Counted from the first letter of the stretch, positions 34,182 through 43,360 are shown. The stretch is 64,000 nt of DNA from DASSUW01 sp963759375 (GCA_963759375.1 CAVWYY010000002.1:310001-374000), one strand, 5' to 3'. Notes: generated by a model from the sequence alone, not told the origin. Program-made: numbers and translations.

Positions 34182-34986
34182 GCCGCTCGCCCGCGCGCAG
34201 CACCCGGTAGGGCTGCCCGATTCGCTCGCATGCCTCCTGGAACGCATCAGGAGGCTCAGAGTTGAAGACGAACATCTCGAAATGCATGGGGACGGCCAGC
34301 CGCGCGCCGATCTCGTGCGCCACCGTCGCCGCCTCGTCGCCCCAGAAGTTGCCGGTCACGCGCCGCTCCGGGAGCCGGCCGTTGATCGGCAGCAGCGCCA
34401 CGTCGATGTCGGCGACCGCGCGCACGCGCGCCGCCAGGCCGTCGTACGGGATCGTGTCGCCCGCGTGGTAGATCGCGTGCGGCCCGCAGCGCACCACGTA
34501 CCCCAGGTGCAGCATCCGCCCCGCGCCGTCGCGCTCGATCGCCTCGTGGGCTGCGGGCACCGCCGTGATCGAGAACCCGGCCGCCGACACCGTCTCGCTG
34601 TCGTCGATGTCCACCGGCAGCACGCCCGACCGCTCCACCACCAGGTCGCGGTGCGCCGCCGGCGCGACGATCGTCACGTCGGGCCCCAGCGCCCGCAGCG
34701 TGTCCGGGTCCAAGTGGTCGGTGTGGGCGTGCGAGGCGGTCACGACGTCGACGAAGCCCAGCGCCGCCGGGTCCACGACCAGCTCGGTCATCCGCTCGTG
34801 CGGCTTGTCGGTGGCCGCGTACTTGCGCGTGAGCGAGTCCGACAGGTAGGGGTCGAGCAGCAGGTGCCGGCCCTGCCAGGCCACGAGAAACCCGCTCTGG
34901 CCGAGCCACCACAGGTTCAGCGCGCCGGGATCGGCGCCGCGGACGTCCTCGAGCAGCGCGTCACCGGATTGCAGCGGCTGGATCAC
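34168..34986 (-). CDS. MBL-fold metal-dependent hydrolase, UlaG-like
   Basis: This metallo-beta-lactamase-fold enzyme of 272 residues has the metal motif SHAHTDHLD (HxHxDH) at about residue 85, with further ligands in HAGDTIPYDG and the C-terminal PMHFEMFVF. The N-terminus WWLGQSGFLVAWQGRHLLLD is typical of the UlaG/YtnP-like L-ascorbate-6-phosphate lactonase branch. The substrate is not predictable. It diverges from nudC with a gap of 29 nt. Confidence 0.88.
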   Translation of the reverse strand: MIQPLQSGDALLEDVRGADPGALNLWWLGQSGFLVAWQGRHLLLDPYLSDSLTRKYAATDKPHERMTELVVDPAALGFVDVVTASHAHTDHLDPDTLRALGPDVTIVAPAAHRDLVVERSGVLPVDIDDSETVSAAGFSITAVPAAHEAIERDGAGRMLHLGYVVRCGPHAIYHAGDTIPYDGLAARVRAVADIDVALLPINGRLPERRVTGNFWGDEAATVAHEIGARLAVPMHFEMFVFNSEPPDAFQEACERIGQPYRVLRAGERLTLR

Positions 34987-35015
34987 GGCCCGGCAGGTAT
35001 ACCGTTCAGAGACGG

Positions 35016-35945
35016 ATGGGGACCGACGCGATCACCTTCACCGGAGAGGTGCTCGACCGCGTGGCCGAGCACCGCGGCGATGCCGACTGGCTCGCCGCGC
35101 AGGCCGCCGACCCCGGCGCCCGCGCGGTGGTGGCGGGCGACGCGGGCATCCACGTGACCGGCTCCGACGAGCCGCGCCTCGCACTCGTCCCGCTTGCGCC
35201 GCTCGACGCCGCGGAGGCGCTGCTCCTCGGGCTCGACGCGGCCGGCCCGGTGTTCGCGGTCGACGCCGACGGCCGCTCCAACGGCACGCCGCGGCCCGCC
35301 ATCGGTGCCGGCCCCTGGGACGGCGGCGACGACGGTGTTGGAATCCGCCCGATCGGCCTGCGCGCCGCCGCGGCCGCGCTGCCGCCCGCCGATGCGGGCC
35401 TCGCCGCACACGCCAGCGCGCTGCTCAACTGGCACCGCCGCCACGGCCATTGCGCCGTCTGCGGCGCCACCACGAGCGTGGCCGAGGCCGGCATCGTGCG
35501 CGTCTGCGACCGCTGCGGCGCCCAGCACCACCCGCGCACCGACCCGGTGGTGATCATGCTCGTCGTCGACGGCGACCGCGTGCTGCTCGGGCGGCAGCCG
35601 ACCTGGCCGCCGGGCCGTTACTCGGCGCTGGCCGGCTTCGTCGAGCCCGGCGAGAGCCTCGAGGAGGCGGTGGCCCGCGAGGTGCGCGAGGAGGCGGGCG
35701 TCGACGTCGGCCCCCCGCAGTACCTCGCGTCGCAGCCATGGCCGTTCCCGAGCTCGCTCATGCTCGGATTCACCGCCCCTTGGACGGCCGGGGAACCGCG
35801 CCGGATCGACGCCGAGCTGGAGGACGTCCGGTGGTTCGAACGCGCCGAGGTGGCCGCCGCCGTGGCGGGCCGGGACAGCCCGCTGGGCCTGCCGCCGCGA
35901 TTTGCCATCGCCAGACGCTTGCTGGAGCACTGGTTGCAGCGCTAG
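35016..35945 (+). CDS. nudC: NAD(+)/NADH pyrophosphatase (RNA decapping Nudix)
   Basis: This enzyme hydrolyses NADH to NMNH and AMP and can remove NAD caps from RNA. It has an N-terminal domain of ~120 residues, then a zinc ribbon (C146, C149, C164, C167: CAVCG and CDRCG) and the Nudix box GFVEPGESLEEAVAREVREE at 207-226. The downstream SQPWPFPSSLMLGF is the NudC-specific SQPWPFPxS motif. The length of 309 is normal. It is followed 13 nt later by a tiny membrane protein gene. Confidence 0.95.
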   Translation: MGTDAITFTGEVLDRVAEHRGDADWLAAQAADPGARAVVAGDAGIHVTGSDEPRLALVPLAPLDAAEALLLGLDAAGPVFAVDADGRSNGTPRPAIGAGPWDGGDDGVGIRPIGLRAAAAALPPADAGLAAHASALLNWHRRHGHCAVCGATTSVAEAGIVRVCDRCGAQHHPRTDPVVIMLVVDGDRVLLGRQPTWPPGRYSALAGFVEPGESLEEAVAREVREEAGVDVGPPQYLASQPWPFPSSLMLGFTAPWTAGEPRRIDAELEDVRWFERAEVAAAVAGRDSPLGLPPRFAIARRLLEHWLQR

Positions 35946-35958
35946 CCTGAGGCCTGAG

Positions 35959-36276
35959 GTGACACTGGAGGGGTGGATCTTCATGATCGGGCTCCGCGTC
36001 TTCGACGTCGGGGCACTGATCGTCTGGCTCGTGTGGTTCTTCCGGCTGCGCGATGACGACGACGACTCGGACGACGGCCGGGGCGGCGACGGCAACGCGC
36101 CGGAGCCCGACCGGCCCAAGGGCCCGTCCGGCGGGCTGCGCATCCCGCTGGCCAACTCGCGCCCGTGGCCGAGCCGCCGGCGCGACCACCTCGGCGACCT
36201 CCGCCCCACTCCCGACTCGGCCCGGCGCGGCATCCCGCACCCGGTGCCGGCGCGGGCGCCGATGAAAAGACGATAA
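35959..36276 (+). CDS. small single-helix membrane protein
   Basis: This is a 105-residue hypothetical protein starting at GTG 35959 (MTLEGWIFM); ATG 35983 is an alternative. One membrane helix (GLRVFDVGALIVWLVWFFRL) is followed by an acidic stretch (DDDDDSDD) and a Pro/Arg-rich tail. The family is unknown to me beyond a general impression that it is conserved in related actinobacteria. It may be co-transcribed with nudC. Confidence 0.7.
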   Translation: MTLEGWIFMIGLRVFDVGALIVWLVWFFRLRDDDDDSDDGRGGDGNAPEPDRPKGPSGGLRIPLANSRPWPSRRRDHLGDLRPTPDSARRGIPHPVPARAPMKRR

Positions 36277-36330
36277 TCCCGCTCGGTCATCTGTAGATTC
36301 CCGGGCCTTGACCTTGACGAGGAGGCCCTG

Positions 36331-37734
36331 ATGGCTCGTTTCACGCCCGACCCGAGCTTCTACCCGTCCCCGGCGAATGCCGCCGACGCGCCGCCGGAGA
36401 CCGTTGCCTACGTGGCGACGCTGAACACCGGGACGAACGGCGACCGCGGGCCGGACGCCATCACGGTGCTCGATCTCGAGACGGGCTCGGACACCTACGG
36501 GCAGGTCGTCGGGCGGTTCGACATGCCCAACGCCGGCGACGAGCTGCACCACTTCGGCTGGAACGCCTGCTCGTCCGCGCTGTGCCCGTGGGCGCCGCAT
36601 CCGCACGTCGAGCGCCGCTACCTGCTCGTGCCCGGGCTGCGCTCGTCGCGCATCCACGTGCTCGACGTCAAGGACGACCCGCGGGCGCCGAAGCTCGCGA
36701 AGGTCATCGAGCCCGAGGAGATCGCCAGGAAGGCCGGCTACAGCCGCCCGCACACCGTGCACTGCGGCCCGGACGGCATCTACGTCTCGGCCCTCGGGAA
36801 CCCCGACGGCGGCGGCCCCGGCGGCATCTTCCTGCTCGACCACGAAGACTTCTCGGTCAAGGGCCAGTGGGAGGCCGACCGCGGCCCGCAGGAGCTCGCG
36901 TACGACTTCTGGTGGCACCTCAACCACGACACCGTGATCACCAGTGAGTGGGGCACGCCGAAGATGGTCGAGGACGGCCTCGTCGGCGAGCTCTTGCTGG
37001 GCAACAAGTACGGCCATCGCCTGCACGCCTGGAACCTCAAGACGCGCAAGCACACCCAGGAGATCGATCTCGGGCCCGAGCACCAGATGGTCCTGGAGCT
37101 GCGCCCGGCCCACGATCCGTCGAAGACGTACGGGTTCGTCGGCGTGGTCACCTCGACCGCCGACCTCTCGGCGTCCGTGTGGCTGTGGAACCGCGGCGAC
37201 GACGGCCGGGTCAGCGTCGAGAAGGTCATCACGATCCCCGCCGAGCCGGCCGAGGCCGACCAGCTGCCGCCGATCCTGCAGCCGTTCGGCGCCGTCCCGC
37301 CGCTCGTGACCGACATCTCGCTGTCGGTCGACGACAAGGACCTCTACGTGTCCTGCTGGGGCACCGGCGAGCTCACGCGCTTCGATGTCTCCAACCCGCG
37401 GCAGCCGCGCGAGACCGCGTCCGTGCGCCTGGGCGGCATCGTCGGGCGCGCCGCGCACCCGGCCGGCGGCCCGCTCAACGGCGGTCCGCAGATGGTGGAG
37501 ACGAGCCGCGACGGCCGCCGCATCTACCTCACCAACTCGCTCTACGCGAGCTGGGACGTGCAGTTCTATCCCGAGGGGATCGACGGCTGGTTCGTCAAGC
37601 TCGACGCCGGGGAGGACGGCTCGCTGACCGTGGACCCGGACGTCTTCGTGCCGTACTCCGGCGAGCGCCCGCACCAGGTGCGGCTGAGCGGCGGCGACGC
37701 GTCCTCGGACTCGTACTGCTTCCCGAACGACTGA
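36331..37734 (+). CDS. selenium-binding protein SBP56 / methanethiol oxidase family
   Basis: SBP56 homologues oxidise methanethiol to formaldehyde, H2S and H2O2 using copper. The protein is 467 residues with the usual beta-propeller pattern. Conserved parts include DELHHFGWNACSSALC, GYSRPHTVHCGPDG, WWHLNHDTVITSEWGTP, YGHRLHAWNLKTRKH and YVSCWGTGELTRFDVS, which contain the clustered His and Cys. A strong GAGGAGG precedes the ATG. It heads a tight four-gene run (1-nt gap, then two 4-nt or shorter overlaps). Confidence 0.93.
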   Translation: MARFTPDPSFYPSPANAADAPPETVAYVATLNTGTNGDRGPDAITVLDLETGSDTYGQVVGRFDMPNAGDELHHFGWNACSSALCPWAPHPHVERRYLLVPGLRSSRIHVLDVKDDPRAPKLAKVIEPEEIARKAGYSRPHTVHCGPDGIYVSALGNPDGGGPGGIFLLDHEDFSVKGQWEADRGPQELAYDFWWHLNHDTVITSEWGTPKMVEDGLVGELLLGNKYGHRLHAWNLKTRKHTQEIDLGPEHQMVLELRPAHDPSKTYGFVGVVTSTADLSASVWLWNRGDDGRVSVEKVITIPAEPAEADQLPPILQPFGAVPPLVTDISLSVDDKDLYVSCWGTGELTRFDVSNPRQPRETASVRLGGIVGRAAHPAGGPLNGGPQMVETSRDGRRIYLTNSLYASWDVQFYPEGIDGWFVKLDAGEDGSLTVDPDVFVPYSGERPHQVRLSGGDASSDSYCFPND

Positions 37735-37735
37735 C

Positions 37736-38380
37736 ATGGACGTCTGGGCGCTGGTCGTCATCGCCGCGCTCGGGGCCTACCACGGCCTCAACCCCGCCAT
37801 GGGCTGGCTGTTCGCGGTGGCGCTCGGGATGCAGGATCGCGATCGGTCGTCGGTCATCCGCGCGCTGCCGGCGATCGCCATCGGGCACGAGCTCTCGCTC
37901 GTGCTCGTGGTCGCGCTGGTGCTCGGCCTCGGGCTGCTGACCGACACGTCGGTCCTGCACCTCGCGTCCGGCATCGCCTTGATCGCGTTCGGCATCTTCC
38001 GGTTCATCAAGCCCCGCGCGCACCCGCGCTGGACCACGATGCGGGTGAACCGGCGCGAGCTGACGTGGTGGTCGTTCCTGATGTCCAGCGCGCACGGCGC
38101 CGGGCTGATGGTCGCGCCGGTGCTGATCGGCGCCGGCGTGGCCGACGCGTCGGCCCACGACCACGCCATCGAGGCCGCGGGCGGCGACGGCGCGGCGCTG
38201 CTCACCGGCGCGCTCGGCCTCGTGCTGCACGTCGGGGCGATGATCGCGGTGATGGGCTTCGTGGCGCTGCTGGTGTACGACCGCTTCGGCGTCGCGATCC
38301 TGCGCAAGGCGTGGATCAACCTCGACGGGGTGTGGGCGGCCGCGTTCATCGTGGCCGGCGTGCTTACGTTCTTCACGTGA
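37736..38380 (+). CDS. His-motif membrane protein of the SBP56 operon
   Basis: This is a polytopic membrane protein of 214 residues with about six helices. Histidines sit in conserved-looking intramembrane motifs: AYHGLNPAMGWLF, AIGHELSLVL, SSAHGAGLMVAP and VLHVGAMIAV. The pattern recalls metal or sulfur-compound exporters (NicO/TauE-like), but no family is firmly recognised. It starts one base after the SBP56 stop, so it probably serves the same pathway, for example moving copper or a thiol-derived product. Confidence 0.75.
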   Translation: MDVWALVVIAALGAYHGLNPAMGWLFAVALGMQDRDRSSVIRALPAIAIGHELSLVLVVALVLGLGLLTDTSVLHLASGIALIAFGIFRFIKPRAHPRWTTMRVNRRELTWWSFLMSSAHGAGLMVAPVLIGAGVADASAHDHAIEAAGGDGAALLTGALGLVLHVGAMIAVMGFVALLVYDRFGVAILRKAWINLDGVWAAAFIVAGVLTFFT

Positions 38381-39219
38381 GCACGCCCTGCTCCGTCCTC
38401 GGAGAGCGCCTCGGCGAGGACCTCGCGGCATCGGCACCGAAGGCCGGTCGCTTCCTGTTCCTCGAGCAGAACGGCCCGTGGACGGGCCGCAATGCGGTGA
38501 CGCACTCCGACCTCGACGAGGGGATCGCGCGGGCGCTGCTGGTACGGGCCGACGAGGCCGGGCTGAAGGTGCACCTGGTCCGCCGCAGCTCCCGGCGATC
38601 CGCGCTCGAGCGCCGGTCGTGCTTCCTCGTCGACGTCGAGCGCCGCTGGGTCGAGCGCCACGAGCTGCGCGACCCCGCCGAGGTGCTCGACCTCGACTTG
38701 AGGGTTCGGGGCGAGCGCTGGGAGGAGCCGCTCTACCTCGTCTGCACGCACGGCCGCCGCGACCCCTGCTGCGCGCGCCGCGGGCGGCCGCTGGCGCGGG
38801 CGCTGCGCGCCGTCCGGCCCGACCAGACGTGGGAGATCGGCCACATCGGCGGGCACCGCTTCGCCGCGACCTTCATGGCGTTCCCGCACGGGCTCGTGTT
38901 CGGCCGGGTGCCGGCCGCGCGCGGCCCGGAGATCGTCGCCGCGCTGGAGCGCGGCGAGATCGTGCTCGAGCATCTCCGCGGCCGCGCCGGGGCTTCGTGG
39001 GAGGTCCAGGCCGCCGACGTGCTGGTGCGCCGCCGCCTGGATCTCCGCGCGCTCGACGGGCTCGTGGTCGACGGTGTGGAGGGTGAGACCGTCACCCTGC
39101 GAAACGGCGACGCGGTGCTGCGCGCGACGGTGGCCCGGCGCGACGACGAGCCGCGTCCGATCTCGTGCGGCGACGAGCCCGAGAGCGTTCCCGCCTACGA
39201 TCTGGTGGAGCTGACCTGA
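38377..39219 (+). CDS. sucrase/ferredoxin-like family protein
   Basis: This 280-residue protein belongs to the Suc_Fer-like group with a thioredoxin-type [2Fe-2S] ferredoxin fold at the C-terminal half. PLYLVCTHGRRDPCCARRGR and WEIGHIGGHRFAATFMAFPH are the family signatures; the Cys cluster (CTHGRRDPCC) may bind an Fe-S cluster. GTG 38377 overlaps the preceding stop (GTGA). The role is unknown; its place between SBP56 and an alcohol dehydrogenase suggests redox service to that operon. Confidence 0.82.
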   Translation: MSTPCSVLGERLGEDLAASAPKAGRFLFLEQNGPWTGRNAVTHSDLDEGIARALLVRADEAGLKVHLVRRSSRRSALERRSCFLVDVERRWVERHELRDPAEVLDLDLRVRGERWEEPLYLVCTHGRRDPCCARRGRPLARALRAVRPDQTWEIGHIGGHRFAATFMAFPHGLVFGRVPAARGPEIVAALERGEIVLEHLRGRAGASWEVQAADVLVRRRLDLRALDGLVVDGVEGETVTLRNGDAVLRATVARRDDEPRPISCGDEPESVPAYDLVELT

Positions 39220-40181
39220 TGCGCGCGATGCTGCTGGACGAGCCCCGCAAGCCGCTCCGAGCGGACAACGTCGAGATGCCGGAGCCGGGCCCCGGTCAGG
39301 TGCTGCTGAAGGTCCACGCCTGCGGCGTGTGCCGGACCGACCTGCACCTGCGGGACGGCGAGGTCGAGGCCGGCCACCTGCCGCTGATCCTCGGCCACCA
39401 GATCGTCGCGACCGACGCGCACGGGCGGCGGGTCGGCGTCCCGTGGCTGGGCTGGACCGACGGCGAGTGCCACTACTGCACCTCCGGCCTGGAGAACCTG
39501 TGCCCGAACGGGCTGTTCACCGGCCGCGACATCGACGGCGGGTATGCGGAGTACACGGTCGCCGACGAGCGCTACTGCCTGGAGCTGCCCGACTCGATGG
39601 ACGACATGGCGGTCGCGCCGCTGCTGTGCGGCGGCCTGATCGGCCATCGCGCGCTCCGGCTGGCCGGCGACGGCGAACGCCTCGGGCTCTACGGCTTCGG
39701 CGCCTCCGCGCACATCATCTGCCAGGTCGCCGTGCACGAGGGCCGGCGCGTGTTCGCGTTCACGCGCGCCGACGACGACGACGCACAGCTGCTGGCCATG
39801 AGCCTCGGCGCCGAGTGGGCGGGCGACGCGATGGCGCTCGGCCCCGAGCCGCTCGACGCCGCGATCATCTTCGCCCCGGTCGGCGAGCTCGTGCCGGCCG
39901 CGCTGCGCGCCACTGCGCCGGGCGGGACCGTGGTGTGCGCCGGGATCTACATGTCCGACATCCCGTCGTTCCCGTACAGCGACCTCTGGCAGGAGCGCAC
40001 GCTGCGCTCGGTCGCGAACCTCACGCGCGCCGACGCCCACGAGTTCCTGAAGCTCGCGCCGCAGGTTCCGGTGAAGACGACGGTGCAGGAGTTCGCGCTC
40101 GAGGACGCCGAGGCTGCGCTCGACTGCCTCCGGGCCGGGAAGATCGAGGGTGCGGCCGTGCTCAGAGTTCAGCCGCAGTGA
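39219..40181 (+). CDS. zinc-binding alcohol dehydrogenase family protein
   Basis: This MDR-superfamily oxidoreductase of 320 residues has the catalytic-zinc start (KVHACGVCRTDLHLRDGE), LILGHQIVATD, and the Rossmann segment LGLYGFGASAHIICQVAV. The structural-zinc loop reads TDGECHYCTSGLENLC: three Cys remain and the first position of the usual four is Asp. It resembles the TIGR02822-type branch of AdhA-like enzymes. The ATG overlaps the ferredoxin-like gene stop (TGATG). The product of SBP56, formaldehyde, makes an aldehyde- or alcohol-processing role plausible. Confidence 0.88.
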   Translation: MRAMLLDEPRKPLRADNVEMPEPGPGQVLLKVHACGVCRTDLHLRDGEVEAGHLPLILGHQIVATDAHGRRVGVPWLGWTDGECHYCTSGLENLCPNGLFTGRDIDGGYAEYTVADERYCLELPDSMDDMAVAPLLCGGLIGHRALRLAGDGERLGLYGFGASAHIICQVAVHEGRRVFAFTRADDDDAQLLAMSLGAEWAGDAMALGPEPLDAAIIFAPVGELVPAALRATAPGGTVVCAGIYMSDIPSFPYSDLWQERTLRSVANLTRADAHEFLKLAPQVPVKTTVQEFALEDAEAALDCLRAGKIEGAAVLRVQPQ

Positions 40182-40995
40182 GCTGACCGTCGTAGGCGGC
40201 GCGCCCGGTCATCTTGTGGGCGCCGCACCGTGCCGCGAGCTGCAGCGCGTCCCCGGGGCCCATGCCGGCGCCGAGCCCGAAGGTCAGGCCGGCGGCGAAC
40301 GAGTCGCCGGCGCCGTATGAGTCGCGCCGCGGGCCGGGCAGCTCGGCCGCCTTCCAGTGGTTGCGCGTGTGGTCCTTGCCCACCCACTCGCCGCCCTCCT
40401 TGCCGGCCGTAGACACGACCAGGTTGGGCTCCGGGTCCAGGTGCTCCTCGGCCTGCTGCTCGCCCGGGTCCTTGGCCGAGCGCACCAGGACGTCGAGCTG
40501 GACGCCGGCCGCCCGCAGCGTGTCGTAGGCACGCGGCGTGGCCACGAGCCTGCGTGCCCGGCGCGCCTGGCGCAGCGCGGCCTCGTCGCCACCGGTGAAG
40601 TACACGGCGTCGACGCCGTCGAGCCGCTCCCACGACAGGTCGTCGTCGCCGTGCGGGACGATCCGGTCGCCGAGGATCGTGATCGTGCGCTCGCCGTCCC
40701 CGTCGAGGTGGACGAAGCCGCGCCGCTGCGGGCCCTCGCGAGGCGCCGCGAACACGGTCACGCCGAGCTCCTCGAGCCGCTCGCGCGATCGGCGCCCTCG
40801 CTCGTCGTCCCCTAGCGCGGTGAAGAAGTCGCACGCGCCGGCCAGCTTGGCGAGCTGCACCGCGGCCACTGCGCCTCCCCCGCCGGCGTCCTCCCACCAC
40901 TCGCTCGCGTGGACGATCTCACCCGGATCCGGCACGCGCGGCACGCGCGCGAACTCGATCCACTCGACGTGTCCGACGACGGCGACCCGGGGCAT
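40162..40995 (-). CDS. PfkB-family sugar kinase
   Basis: This ribokinase-type carbohydrate kinase of 277 residues has the N-terminal region PGEIVHASEWWEDAGGGGAV, and the ATP/catalytic motif DSYGAGDSFAAGLTFGLGAG contains the base Asp. The substrate cannot be deduced. It overlaps the convergent alcohol dehydrogenase by 20 nt and follows the epimerase gene by 9 nt on the same strand, so the two may act on related sugars. Confidence 0.87.
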   Translation of the reverse strand: MPRVAVVGHVEWIEFARVPRVPDPGEIVHASEWWEDAGGGGAVAAVQLAKLAGACDFFTALGDDERGRRSRERLEELGVTVFAAPREGPQRRGFVHLDGDGERTITILGDRIVPHGDDDLSWERLDGVDAVYFTGGDEAALRQARRARRLVATPRAYDTLRAAGVQLDVLVRSAKDPGEQQAEEHLDPEPNLVVSTAGKEGGEWVGKDHTRNHWKAAELPGPRRDSYGAGDSFAAGLTFGLGAGMGPGDALQLAARCGAHKMTGRAAYDGQLTAAEL

Positions 40996-41004
40996 CGCCG
41001 CGAA

Positions 41005-42051
41005 CTATGCCCGGAGCGGCGCGGCGGCGAACTCTCGCATGCCGGCGTCGAAGTCCTCCCGGGCGGTGAACCCGAGCCGCTCGGCGGCCGCGTCAGCGGA
41101 GGCGAACACGTGCCGGACGTCGCCGGCCCGCCACTCGCCGGTGACCACGGGCTCACGGTCCGGCGCCACCGCGCGCGTGAGCGCCTCCGCCATGTCGAGC
41201 ACCGTGTGCGGCGTGCCGCTGGCGACGTTGAACGCACCCTCGGCGTCCCCGTCCAGCACCAGCAGGTTGGCCCGCGCCACGTCGCGGACGTGGACGAAGT
41301 CGCGGCGCTGGGCGCCGTCCTCGAAGACCCGCGGGACGCCGCCGGCGGCCAGCGCCGAGCGGAAGATGCTGGCGACGCCCGCGTACGGCGTCTCGCGCGG
41401 CATTCGCGGGCCGTAGACGTTGTGGTAGCGCAGCGCCGCGTAGCTCGCGCCCGTCTCGCGGGCGAACGAGGCGCACAGATGCTCCTGGGCGATCTTCGTG
41501 GCGGCGTAGACGTTCCGGGGGTCCGCCGGCGCCTCCTCCGGCACCGTGCGGGCCTCGAGCGGCGCGCTGCACACCGGGCACGGCGGCTCGAAGCGGCCGG
41601 CGTCGAGATCCGCCGCGCTGCGCGGCGGCGGGCGCACGACGCCGTGCTCGGCGCAGGCGTAGCGTCCCTCGCCGTAGATCACCATGCTCGAGGCCAGCAC
41701 GAGCCGCCCGCGGAACCCTCCGGCGGCCAGGGCCCGCAGCAGCACTGCGGTCCCGAGGTCGTTGTGGCCGACGTAGTCGGCGATGTCGCCGATGTCGGTG
41801 CCGAGGCCGACCATCGCCGCCTGGTGGCTCACCGCGCCCACGCCTTCGACCGCGCGGGCGACCGTGCCCGGGTCGCGGACGTCGCCCTCGATCCACTCGG
41901 CGCGCGGATCGAGGTACTCGGGGCGCTCGCGATGGGCGGCGGGCAGCAGGACGTCGAGGACGCGGACCTCCCGGCCGGCCTCGAGCAGCGCGTCCACGAC
42001 GTGGGAGCCGATGAAGCCGGCGCCGCCGGTGACGAGGATCGGGCCGCTCAT
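41005..42051 (-). CDS. NAD-dependent epimerase/dehydratase with Cys insert
   Basis: This extended short-chain dehydrogenase acts on nucleotide sugars. The NAD site is GGAGFIGSHV, the catalytic pair is in VYAATK, with Ser in LASSMVIYGEG. Between them lies an insert with YACAEHG and CPVCSAPL, four Cys/His positions that look like a small zinc site and resemble dTDP-rhamnose/galactose epimerase-like proteins of actinobacteria. It is 348 residues long. It diverges from a glycosyltransferase operon 71 nt away and precedes the sugar kinase. Confidence 0.88.
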   Translation of the reverse strand: MSGPILVTGGAGFIGSHVVDALLEAGREVRVLDVLLPAAHRERPEYLDPRAEWIEGDVRDPGTVARAVEGVGAVSHQAAMVGLGTDIGDIADYVGHNDLGTAVLLRALAAGGFRGRLVLASSMVIYGEGRYACAEHGVVRPPPRSAADLDAGRFEPPCPVCSAPLEARTVPEEAPADPRNVYAATKIAQEHLCASFARETGASYAALRYHNVYGPRMPRETPYAGVASIFRSALAAGGVPRVFEDGAQRRDFVHVRDVARANLLVLDGDAEGAFNVASGTPHTVLDMAEALTRAVAPDREPVVTGEWRAGDVRHVFASADAAAERLGFTAREDFDAGMREFAAAPLRA

Positions 42052-42122
42052 GGACGCCAGACCGTAGCGACAGGAGTTATCCGAAATCGCCCGGCGTGCG
42101 TAGCAGGGGTAGGTGTTCTGAG

Positions 42123-42755
42123 ATGCCCGACGTCGTCCTGCCCGTCCTCAACGAGCGCGAGGCCCTCCCCTGGGTGCTCTCGCGCATGCCCGCGGCTTAT
42201 GAGCCGATCGTCGTCGACAACGGCTCGACCGACGGCTCGGGCGTTCTGGCCGAGCAGCTCGGCGCCAAGGTCGTGCGCGAGGAGGTGCCGGGATTCGGCG
42301 CCGCCTGCTTCGCCGGCCTGAGCGCCGCCACGGCCGACGTGGTCTGCTTCATGGACTGCGACGCGTCGCTGCACCCGGGCGAGCTGCCCAGGGTCGCCGG
42401 CCCTGTCGCCGGCGGCACGGCCGACCTCGTGCTCGGCGCCCGCCGCGGCCCGCAGCCGCTGCACGGCCGCGTGGCCAATCGCGCTCTGGCGCTCGAGTTG
42501 CGCCGCCGCACCGGCGCGCGGCTCACCGACCTGGGCCCGATGCGCGCCGCCCGCCGCGAGCCGCTGCTCGCGCTCGGCATGCGCGACCGGCGCTTCGGGT
42601 GGCCGCTGGAGATGGTCCTGCGCGCGGGCGCGGCGGGATGGGCGATCGAGGAGGTCGATGTCGGCTACCACCCGCGCGCCGGACGGTCGAAGGTGACAGG
42701 CACGGTCCGGGGCACGGTCCGCGCGGTCCGCGACATGGCGGCGGTGCTGCGATGA
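42123..42755 (+). CDS. family 2 glycosyltransferase
   Basis: This is a GT-A fold transferase of 210 residues. DVVLPVLNEREALPWVL and PIVVDNGSTDGSGVLAEQL bind the nucleotide sugar; DVVCFMDCDASLHP holds the DxD-type metal site. It lacks membrane helices. The ATG at 42123 is the first in frame with homology. Its stop overlaps the next gene's ATG (ATGA). It opens a five-gene operon. Confidence 0.9.
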   Translation: MPDVVLPVLNEREALPWVLSRMPAAYEPIVVDNGSTDGSGVLAEQLGAKVVREEVPGFGAACFAGLSAATADVVCFMDCDASLHPGELPRVAGPVAGGTADLVLGARRGPQPLHGRVANRALALELRRRTGARLTDLGPMRAARREPLLALGMRDRRFGWPLEMVLRAGAAGWAIEEVDVGYHPRAGRSKVTGTVRGTVRAVRDMAAVLR

Positions 42756-43360
42756 CGGCCGCGCTCCTCGTGATCGCCAAGACGCCGGTGCCGGGCCGCG
42801 TGAAGACGCGTCTCACGCCGCCGTTCACACCCGCGGAGGCCGCCAGGCTCGCGGCCGCCGCGCTCGCCGACACGCTCGCCGCCGTTCGCTCGTGCGCGGC
42901 GTCCAGGCGCGTGCTCGTCCTCGACGGCGAGCCGGGCTCGTGGATACCGGACGGGTTCGAGGTCGTGCCGCAGCGCGGGGACGGCCTGGCCGAGCGCCTC
43001 GCGGCGGCCTTCGACGACGCCGGCGGGCCCGCGTTCCTCGTCGGCATGGACACCCCGCAGGTGACGCCCGCGCTGCTCGACGCCGGGCTCGGAGCCCTGG
43101 ACCGCGCGGACGCCTCCTTCGGTGCCGCGCTCGACGGCGGCTACTGGGGCATCGGCCTGCGCCGCCCCGATCCGGCGGTGTTCCGCGATGTGCCGATGAG
43201 CGAGCGGACGACCGCGGCGGTGCAGCGGGCGCGGCTGGCCGCGCTGAACCTGCGCACTGCGGTGCTGCCGCCGCTGCGCGACGTCGACACCGTCGACGAC
43301 GCCCACGCCGTCGCCGCCGAGGCTCCCGACAGCCGCTTCGCGGCGGCACTGGCAGCATGA
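42752..43360 (+). CDS. DUF2064 / TIGR04282-type glycosyltransferase-like protein
   Basis: This 202-residue GT-A-like protein has the DUF2064 hallmarks: LLVIAKTPVPGRVKTRLTPP at the start, AFLVGMDTPQVTPALLDAGL, and the ALDGGYWGIGL segment. The family partners with GT2 enzymes in conserved pairs; its acceptor is unknown. It overlaps both neighbours by 4 nt. Confidence 0.9.
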   Translation: MTAALLVIAKTPVPGRVKTRLTPPFTPAEAARLAAAALADTLAAVRSCAASRRVLVLDGEPGSWIPDGFEVVPQRGDGLAERLAAAFDDAGGPAFLVGMDTPQVTPALLDAGLGALDRADASFGAALDGGYWGIGLRRPDPAVFRDVPMSERTTAAVQRARLAALNLRTAVLPPLRDVDTVDDAHAVAAEAPDSRFAAALAA

